A DNA stretch of 64,000 nucleotides from Moringa oleifera. Lineage: Eukaryota > Streptophyta > Magnoliopsida > Brassicales > Moringaceae. Positions 55,450-64,000 of this stretch are shown here, piece by piece. The notes under the pieces are model-generated. The model did not search any database and was not told the DNA's origin. It worked only from the letters and a program-made list of their open reading frames with translations. How positions within the stretch are numbered: the stretch's first letter is position 1; each line of letters opens with the position of its first letter. The translations under genes and the position numbers were made by a program. Where the stretch lies: positions 186,001-250,000 of the forward strand of contig JAJFZO010000786.1 in assembly GCA_021397835.1 (NCBI GenBank), in the 5' to 3' direction.

Positions 55450-58196
55450 TGCATCGTCTGAAGAAGCGTCCCTAATGACAAATCAAGGCCCAAGGCCTTA
55501 GGAAAGGGTGCTGAAGAGGGTGAAAGCCTCATATTCCTCGGATCTTATTACACGACAAGGCACTATCCACAAATTAGATTGTTTAGGAATGCAACCCCAA
55601 TCTGGTGGTAAATTTTAACCAAGGCTAAATATAGGCAAGAGACTGATAACGAATAAGTATTATGAGGAAAAGATTGAAGGACTCTAAAAAAAAGTCAAAC
55701 AGTGCTTAAAATTGTAGAAAAAGAAGCGAAAAAGGGCGAGCAATGCATCTCAATTAAATGTGGAATGATCACAAGCCAATTAATCGATTAACTCGAGTTG
55801 TGGATCGATATAGATCGCGATGGCGATCGAAGCTCGAGTGTTTGATACGCTCATGGAGACATTATCCTTAAGATTGTGGCTAGATGTGCATGCCCAGCGA
55901 CGTGCTTCGGCACGTCCTCTAGGTGTCTACCAACAGGCCCTTCATTTGAATTGTCTTAAAACACGAACCATGGAGTTTGACGTAAGTGCGAGTCAATAGG
56001 AAAGTAAACCCATAAGGTGCAAGGAAGCTGATTAGTGACATCCTTCGCGGGTGCACTACATATCAACCTTGATCATTTAAAAAGGGTTTGACTGTGAGCA
56101 TGCTTGTCGGGACTCAAACATGGCAAACTATGCCTAAGTAGGGCAAAGCCAAAAGGAACTCTAGTGGAGGCCTATAGCAATATTGACATGCAAAACGCTC
56201 GTCTGACTTGGCTATAGGGGTAAAAGACTAATCAAACCATCTAGTAGCTGGTTCCTGCTAAAGTTTTGCTTAAGATAATAAAAGCTCAGATGCGAGTTCT
56301 ATTGGGTCAAGCCAAGGATTAAAGGCATTAGGCGTGTAATGCCCTCGACCTATTCTTAAAGTTTAAAAAGGAAGGATGGGGCGGCTGCTTCATTAAATCG
56401 TCCCATGGAATCGAGAGTTCCAAGTGGGCCTTTTTTTTAGGCAAAATTAGCAATGTGGGATGAACCGAAAGGCAAGTTATGGTGCCTATTTATGCATTCA
56501 CCTAGAGCCCATAAAAAGGTGTTAGTCGATTAAGACAGTAGGACAGTGGTCATGGAAGTCGAAATCCGCTAAGGAATGTGTAACAACTCACTTGCTAAAT
56601 CAACTAGCCTAAAAAATGGATGGCACTGAAGTATGTGACCTATAACCAGCCAATAGGCCAAGGGCCAAGCCCTAATGAGTAGAAGGGCACAGTGGTCGCT
56701 ACAAAACCCGAGGTGTGAGCTTAGGCGAAGCGCCATTGATGTAGATCTTGGTAGTAGTAGGAAATAATCAAATGAGAACTTTGAAGGTCAAAGAGGGGAA
56801 AGATTCCACATGAACGACACTTGCACATGGGTCAATCAATCCTAAGAGATAGAGAAAGCTTGTCAAGTAGTGCCTCGGTACGAGCTTCAAAAGAGGATCT
56901 GGCTAAAATTTTGAAATAGGGACGTGGTAACTGATGCTAACATTAGTGGGTCTAGAGACATTGGTGTCAGCCTATGGAAGAGTTATTTGTTTTTTTTTTT
57001 GTTTAACAACTTGCCCACTTTGGAAACGGCTCAATTGGAGGTAAGGTCCAATTTCTAGAAGAGCACCGCACATCGCATGGTGTTTGGTGCACTGCCAGTG
57101 GCCTTTGAAAATTCAAAGAATCAAGTGCCTTTCTTGTCGAGTCATACTCATAACTGCATTAGGTCTCCAAGGTGAACAACCTCTAGTCAATGGAATAATG
57201 TAAGCAAGGGAAGTTGGCAAAATGGATCCATAAACTCAGGAAAATGATTCACTTTGAGAGTTAGGTACGGAGGTCCTAATCCCAAACCTATCAATTGTAA
57301 GTGGATTGCTCGAGCTATTCATGTAGCAAGAGTGGGTCATTGCGTGCCAATCGAAGGATGGACTGGGAATTGCTTCTTTAGGGGCCCCCCTTGGGCATCA
57401 AACAACCAACTCAGAATTGGTACGAACAATGGGAATCTGACTGTTTAATTAAAACAAACCATTGCAATGGTCCCTACAGATGCTCAAGCAATGTGATTTT
57501 TGCCTAGTGCCCTAAATGTCAAAGTGAAGAAATTCAACTAAGCATAGGTAAACGGTGGAGTAACTATGACTCTCTTAAGGTAGACAAATGCCTCGTCATT
57601 TAATTAGTGATTCGCATGAATGGATTAATGAGATTCCCACTGCCCTTATGTACTATCTAGTGAAACCACAGGCAAGGAAATGTGTTAGAAGATCAGTAAG
57701 GAAAGAACACCCTATTGAGCTTGGCTTTAGCTCGACTTCGTGAAATGACTTGGGAGGTGTAGGAAAATGGGATCGAAAACTAGCGAAAGTGAAATACCAT
57801 TACTTTTAATGTTATTTTACTTATGTAGTAAATCGAAGGCTGGGCGTCGCCCTCTTTTAAGTGCAGGGCCAACCTCAGCTCGTTAATCCAAGCATAATAC
57901 ATTGTCAAGCAGGAGTTTGTTGGGGTGACACATCTACTAAAAGATAACAAGGGTGTCCTAAGGTAAGCTCAACAAGAACAGAAATCTCGTGTGGAGTAAA
58001 AGCGCAAACACTCATTTAACTATGATTCCCTATACAAACACAAACCATGAAAGCATGCCCTATCAATCATTTAGTACTTTAAAATTTAAAGCTAGAGGTG
58101 TCACAAAAGTTACCATAGGGATAACTAGCTTGTCGCAACCAAGCATTCATAGCGACATTGCTTTTTGATCCTTCGATGTCGGCTGTTCTTATCATT
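55450..58196 (+). pseudogene. 26S rRNA, long but truncated at both ends
   Basis: It begins about 100 nt into 26S at GTCTGAAGAAGCGTCC. Matches follow through GGAATGCAACCCCAATC (55587), AAACACGAACCATGGAG (55960), AGTAGCTGGTTCCTGC (56245), TGACTCTCTTAAGGTAG (57568), TACCATAGGGATAACTAGCTTG (58110) and the GATGTCGGCTGTTCTTATCATT end at 58196. The last ~480 nt are missing; the 26S 3' flank follows directly. Near-complete but with many transitions; non-functional. Confidence 0.93.
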
Positions 58197-58385
58197 AGTA
58201 ATGCCATGAGATCTAAAATTGTCCCTTGAAATGAAGGCCCTAGAAAAAGAAGCAAGCCCTTTGGACTTGTGAAGAATGAGAATCACAAGGGAAAAGACTT
58301 GGAAAAATATCTAGTGAGTTTGGGGAACCAATTGCTACTCCAAAAAAAATAATAGAAATTTATCCCCTATTACGTTAGCCTTAGG
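58197..58385 (+). other. 26S 3' flank after truncated 26S
   Basis: AATGCCATGAGATCTAAAATTG and CAAGCCCTTTGGACTTGTG match 52885-52960 and 48800-48830, so the normal downstream spacer was joined to a 26S lacking its end. Confidence 0.75.
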
Positions 58386-61300
58386 GTGTGTGCCTAGAAA
58401 GAGTGCCACAAGTAGAACGTCCAAGGGTCCAGGAGGAAATCCATGGCTGCCACAAGCAAGCATGACATGAGCGCAATGGCCAGCATGTGGCAGCACAAGG
58501 CGTGTTAGCCAAGCCAAGGGCACCCAATGCTAGCTAGCCCCTTATCGTTACATCCCTTAATCATTTGCCTAGTGAGTATGCCATGAATGTTGCATCGCAT
58601 TCTCCATGGGCAACCAATGCAAGGCATAAGTGCCCCCAAAAGGCATATAAAGGCATAAGGCCTAGCATGCAGCCGCATGAGGCACGTTAGCCAAGTCAAA
58701 GGCGCCCCATGCAAGCCAGCCCCTATTCATTATGTCCCTCAATCGTGTGCGTAACGAGCATGCTGCGACCATCACATCGTCGGGTCCATGGGCACGAGAT
58801 GCAAGCCATGAATATTCAAAGTAGGTGTGGAATAGGTGCAAGGTCCATGTTGTGGTGCACCAACCAAGCCAAGAGCACCCCACGATAACCAACCCCTCAT
58901 CATCATATCCCTTGATCGTGTGACAAGCTAGCATGTTATGAGTGCCATGTCGCTTTGTCCATGAGCATGGATGAAAAGTCATGGCTACCTTTAATAGGCA
59001 CGGCAAGGGTACAAGACCCACTATGCAGCTGCATAGGGACACTAACCAAGCCAAAGGAGCCCAACTTGAGCCAGCCCTTCATTGCCAAATCCTTTAATCA
59101 TGTGCACAAGCATGCCATGAGCATTGTGTTGCCTGGTCCACATGAATAGGAGGCAAGCCACAGCTGCCCCTAGATAGTATGTCATGGGCATAAGGCCGGT
59201 GTGTGTGTCATAGGTTTTGTGTTGCTAGTTCCACGGGCACGAGAGGTAAGCCACAACTGCTTTAAGCTAGCATGGCATAAGCACAAGGCCTAACATACAA
59301 TGACACAAGGTGTGCTAGCCAAGCCAAGGGTAGCCCAAGTAAGCTAGCCCCTCATTGCTACATCCTTCAATTCTGTACCCAATGAGGGTGCCATGAGCAT
59401 CGCATTGCCTTGTGAATAGGTATCAGTGGCAAGCCATAGTGGCCCATAGTATGCCTAGAGCAAGGCCTAATATAATGCCGCTTCGAGCATGCCACCGCAG
59501 CAAAAGATACCTTAGGTAAGCCAGCCCATTATCGCTATGTCTTTCGATCATGTACCCGACAAGCAAGCCATGAGCATCATGACGCCTTGTCTAAAGGCAT
59601 GGGAGGAAAACCACGGTTGCCTCCACCAAGCTTGGAAAGGGCACAAGGCCTATTGTGTGGCTGTACAAGGCACACTAGTCAAGCTATGAGCGCCCTATCC
59701 CAGCCAACCACTCATCAAAACATCTCTCGATTGCGTGTCCTATAAGCATGCCATAAGCATTTTGTCACCTATTTCATAGGCATGCAAGGCAAGCCACGTC
59801 TACCCCTAGCTGGTTGGGTAAGACGGCAAGGCCCAATATGCAGCTAAACAGGGGGCACAACCAATTGAAGCGTGCCTTAAACAAGCGAGCCCTTTGTCGC
59901 TACATCTCATGATCATAAACCCAATAAGAGTGCCATGAGAGCCACATTACATGGCTCATGGACACGGGAGGCAAGCCATGGCTAGCAATAGTAGGCATAG
60001 CATGGGCACAGTGTGCTATTGCACATTGCATGCAAGCCAAGCTAAAGGTACCCCACGTAAACCAAGCGCTATGTCGTTTGGTCCATGGGTACAAAAGGCA
60101 AGCCATAGCTACCCTCAACAGGCAAGGGTTAGGCATAAGGCCTAGCGTGCAGCCCCACATGATGCACCATAATGTCTAGTCCATTGGCATGTGGGTAAGT
60201 AATGGCTGCCCCAAATAGGCATAATAAGAGCGTAAGGCCCAACGTGAGGCTGCATAAGGAGCGCGAGCCAAACGAATGGTGCGCCACGCGAGCCAGCCCA
60301 TCATCACGATGTCCCTCGATAGTGTGCCTAGGGAGCATGCAACGAGCACCATGTCACCTCATCCATAGCCATGGGAGGAAAGCCATGACTACCCCTAATA
60401 GGCATGGCATGGGTGCAAGGGCTAGCGTGTGGCTACATAAGGTGTGTTAGCTAAACCAAGAGTGCCCCATGTGAGCTAACCCCTTGTTATATCCCTTAAT
60501 CTTGTGTCTAGCGGCCATGCAACAAAAGCTGCATCACTGGGCCCTTAGGCATAAGAGGAAGCCTCAGCTGTGCCAAGTGGGCATGGTGTAGGTGTAGGGC
60601 CTAGCATGCAACCGCATAGGGTGTGCCAGCTAAGGGAAAGGCAACCTACTTGAGCTAGCCCCTCATCACTACGTCCCTCAATTGTGTGCCTAATGAGCAT
60701 GCCATGAACATCGCATCATCGGGTACGTGGGCATGAGAGGCAACTCACAATTGCCCACAGTGAGTATACCATGGGCACAAGGGCCAACATATGGCCATAT
60801 AAGACATGCTAACCAAGCTAAGAGTGCCTCACGCAAGCCAACCCATCATTGCTATGGCCTTTGACATGAGCATCTTGTTGACTAGTTTATGGGCATGAGA
60901 GCAAGTCATGGTTGCCTTCAATGGGTACATCTTGGGCACGAGACCCAATATGCGATCGCACAGGGTGCGGCAGACAAGCTAAGGGCACCCTACGAGACCT
61001 TGCCTTATATCGTTATGTCCCTTGGTAGTGTGTCCAACGAGTGTGCCATGAGTGTCACATCGCTTATTCAATGGGCATAAGGGGCTAGCCATGGCTGGCC
61101 ATAGCAGGCATGGCATAGGCATAAGGGCCAACGTGTAGCTGCACAGTATGAGCTAGTCCTTTGTCAATACATCCCTCAATCATGTGCTTAACAAGTGTAT
61201 GATGAGAGTCACATTAGTTGTACATAGGCATTGGAGGCAAGCCACAACTGCCCACAATAACCATGCCATGGGTGGAAGGGCCATCATGCGACCGCATGAA

Positions 61301-63860
61301 GTGCGCTAGCCAAGCTAATAGTGCCCCAAGGTAGCGAGCCCTTCATCACTACATCCCTCGATCATCTGTGCCATGAGTGCCACATCGCCTAGTCCATGGG
61401 TATGGGAGACCAAGTCATGACTACCCTCAGTATGCATGGCATGGGCACAAGGCACAACCTACGGTTGCACCAGGTGCGCTTATCAAGCGAAGGGCGCCCT
61501 ATGCGAGTGAGCCCCTCGTTAGTATGTCCCTTGATAGTGTGCCTAGTGAGCATGCCATAAGCATCGCGTTACCTAGTTAATGGGCAAGAGAGGTAAGCTA
61601 CGGCTGCCCCCTATAGGCATGTCATGGGAGCAAAGGTTAGCATACAGCCTAACAGGGCTCGCCAGCCAAGCCGTGGGTACCCCACTTAAGTCGGCCCCTC
61701 ATGGCTACATCTCTTAATCTTGTGCCTAACGAGCATGCCATGACAGGCACCTTGCTTGGCCCATGGGCTTGGGAGACAAGCCATGGTTGCCCTTAGCAAG
61801 CAAGGTATGGGCACAAGACCCAACGTGCGATGACACAAGGCATGCCAACCAAGCCAAGGGGGCCTCATGCAAACCAGCCCCACCTCACTAAATCCCTCGA
61901 TCGTGTGGGCAGTGAACATGCCATGAGTGTCACGTCACTTGGTCATTAGGCACCGGAGGCATGCCATGGCTGCCCACAACATGCATACCATAGGTGTTGA
62001 GGCAGTGTGTGCCCCATGCAAAATGGCCCATCACCGCTACGTCCTTCGATTTTATGCCCAGCGAGTGTGCCACGAGCTCCACATCATATTGTCTATTGGC
62101 ATGGGAGGTAAGCCATGGTAGCCTCATATAGCCATACTGTAAGCATAATGCCTAGCATGCAAAGGCACTAGGGGTGCCAGCCAAGCCAAGGTCGCCCCTC
62201 GTGAGCTAGTCCCTCGTCTCCACATCCTTCTATCGTGTGCCCAACGAGTATAACACCAGCGTCGCGATACCTGGTATAAGGGCATGAGAGGCAAGCCTTG
62301 ACTACCCATAATTTATATGATAAGGGCGTAAGGATAAGCGTAAGGTTACACAGGGTGCTCTAGACAAGCTAAAGGTGCCCCACGTGAGCTAACCCCTCTT
62401 CCTTATGTCCCTCAATTGTGTGCCTAGTGAGTGTGCCACGAGTGCCACTACCTTTATCCATTAGTACGAGAGGTAAGCCATAACAGCCCTCACTAGGTGT
62501 AGCATGGGTACAAGTCCTAGCATGTAGTTGCTCAGGGCATGTCAGTAGAGCCAAAAGGGCCACAGGCAAGGCATCCGTTGTCGCTATGTCGTTTGATCGT
62601 ATGCCTAGTGAACATACCGCGAGCATCGCATGCCATCAGCATCGCGTGCCACTAGCGTCGCATCACTTGGTCTAAGGGCACAGGAACCAAGCCGTGGCTA
62701 CCCCAAATAGGCATGGCACAGGTGTAAGGCGCAACATGCAGCCTCACAGGGCGTGGCAGCTAAGCCAAAGGTGTCGCATGAGAGCCAGCATCTCGTCGTT
62801 ATGTCCCTTGATTGTGTGCCAATCGAGCGTGCTATGAGCGCTGGACTTCTTAGTCCATGGGCATGAAAGGTAAGCCATGGCTAGCCTTAGAAGGCGTGAA
62901 ATAGGCATAAGGTGTAGTATGTAGGCATATAAGGTGCACCAGCTAAGCCAAAGGTGCCCTATGCGAGCCAGCCCTTCGTTGCTATGTCCCTTGATCATGT
63001 ACCTAGTGACCATGCCATGAGCATTATGTTACTAGGTCCAAGGGTATGAGAGGCAATCCATGGCTACGCATAGCAAGCAAGGCAGGCAGATGGCCCAGCA
63101 TGCTGCGGCATAAACCAAGAGCGCCCCACACAAGCCAGCCCCTCGTCGCTATGTCCCTCGATAATATACCTCGCAAGCGTGTCATAAGTACTACATTTCT
63201 TGGTTCAAGGGCATGGGAGGCTGGCCATGTCTACCCCAACAATTAATGGCATGGGCAGAAGGCCCAGGTAACCACGGCATAAGCCTAAAGCGTCTTATAT
63301 GAGCCAACCCCTTGACGCTAAGTCCCTCAATCATGTGCCAAGTAAGTGTGCCATGAGCACCATGTCACTTGGCCCAAGGGTAAAAAAGTCAAGCCAAGGT
63401 TGCCCCAAGTAGGCATGGTATGGACAAGAGGCCCAACGTGCGGCAGCACAAGGTATGGTAACCAAGCCAAAAGCGCCCTACGCTAGCTACCCACTCATCA
63501 CTCCGTTAATTGTGTGCTCAGTGAGTGTGCCATAAGCATTGCATCAGCTTGGCGAAAGGCCCGACATGGCTTGGCACAAGGCAGCAAGAATGGGATTGGC
63601 ACAATGCCTAGCATATCATGGCACAAAGCACACCAGCCATGCCAAGAGCACCCCACACGAGCTAGCCTCTCTTTGTTATATCCCTCGACCAAGTGCCCTT
63701 CGAGAGTGCCATGAGTGTAGCATCACCTGGTCCAAGGGCTTGGGAGGTAAGCCATAGCTTCCCCTAGGATTCAAGGTAAGGGTACAAGGCCTAACATGCC
63801 ATGGCAGAAGCTGCGCCAGCTAAGCTAAGAGCGCCCTATGAGAGCTAGCTCCTCGTCACG
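58386..63860 (+). repeat. ~180-bp tandem spacer array (about 30 copies)
   Basis: The landmark TATGTCCCTCGATCGTGTGCC (diverged) recurs near 58548, 58732, 58904, 59085, 59362, 59537, 59720, 59903, 60318, 60490, 60673, 61013, 61170, 61350, 61525, 61707, 61893, 62040, 62220, 62404, 62586, 62800, 62983, 63150, 63320, 63500 and 63680. Most spacings are 150-190 bp, with a few units lacking a clear landmark. Units contain AAGCCAAG, GCCATGAGC and GGCATGGGAGGCAAGCCATGG. No AT-rich modules occur in this stretch. Numerous 60-130-residue frames on both strands are artefacts of a GC-rich, stop-poor repeat. Confidence 0.88.
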
Positions 63861-64000
63861 CTGTAAGGCATCGCACATGATGTGGGTGTTGATTACATGG
63901 GCTTGCTCGGCTATATCATGGCCTTAAGCTATGCTAAACTCTGATGGCAGCCATGGATGGCTGAAGGTCCACTGAACAGGGCAACGTGCATGCACCATGG
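63861..64000 (+). repeat. start of another composite IGS unit
   Basis: GGGTGTTGATTACATGGGC...GGCAGCCATGGATGG...GTGCATGCACC is the reverse complement of the GTGCATGCATGC region of the minus-strand composite units and matches 49661-49800, so an AT-rich module would be expected just beyond the window. Confidence 0.75.

Noticed and set aside
57254..57448. 64-residue plus-strand frame
   Set aside because: Translation of 26S rRNA sequence; not a protein gene.
58335..63757. About 25 frames of 60-130 residues on both strands
   Set aside because: All sit in the tandem spacer array, with repeated phrases that follow the ~180-bp unit; no protein signature.

Overview
This window is heterochromatin-like plant nuclear DNA. 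I see no gene that I would call an intact cellular protein gene. It consists of a decayed, rearranged 45S ribosomal DNA (rDNA) array and its intergenic spacer (IGS) repeats, invaded by nested transposable elements. The organism is a plant: TNP2, DUF4218, DUF4216 and Transposase_24 CACTA genes, a chromovirus and plant-type 18S/26S rDNA are all present. An ITS1 of only about 240 bp carrying the conserved GYGYCAAGGAA motif (55317-55327) points to a flowering plant. I cannot name the species.

Layout from the left. 1-828 is the end of CACTA element C, inserted into the transposase pseudogene of an older CACTA element D (829-6018). D is inserted into a decayed Ty3/gypsy chromovirus E (6019-11586, minus strand). 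E is also hit by a 2.4-kb non-autonomous CACTA element A (7255-9693, TSD CAA). E lies next to a minus-strand 18S fragment (about 11862-12184), followed by its external spacer, ~290-bp IGS repeats and a long composite IGS repeat array (13741-25436). That array is split by an 11.4-kb CACTA element B (25440-36870, TSD GAT) and resumes to 41387. There the repeat orientation flips.

From 41388 to the end everything of rDNA origin reads on the plus strand: IGS; a 26S 3' part (43565-45093); a decayed Transposase_24-type element F; a second 26S 3' end; a complete IGS of about 3.1 kb; an 18S/26S chimera; a full-length but mutated 18S with ITS1, a 5.8S stub and most of a 26S (53380-58196); and about 5.5 kb of ~180-bp tandem IGS repeats.

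B is the most informative element. It has perfect 12-bp terminal inverted repeats, palindromic subterminal repeats, a TNP2-type transposase gene, a second gene joining a Transposase_24-like region to a Ulp1-type (C48) protease domain, and, on the opposite strand, what looks like a captured host gene fragment with usable splice sites. Both transposon genes carry stops or frameshifts. A, C and B share ends and internal minisatellites, so they form one family; A is an internally rearranged relative of B in the opposite orientation.

The rDNA copies differ from functional sequence mainly by C-to-T and G-to-A changes plus deletions and fusions, as expected for methylated, silenced pseudogenes. Coordinates for repeats and rDNA borders were judged by eye and are accurate to roughly 5-20 bp unless a duplication or splice site fixes them.
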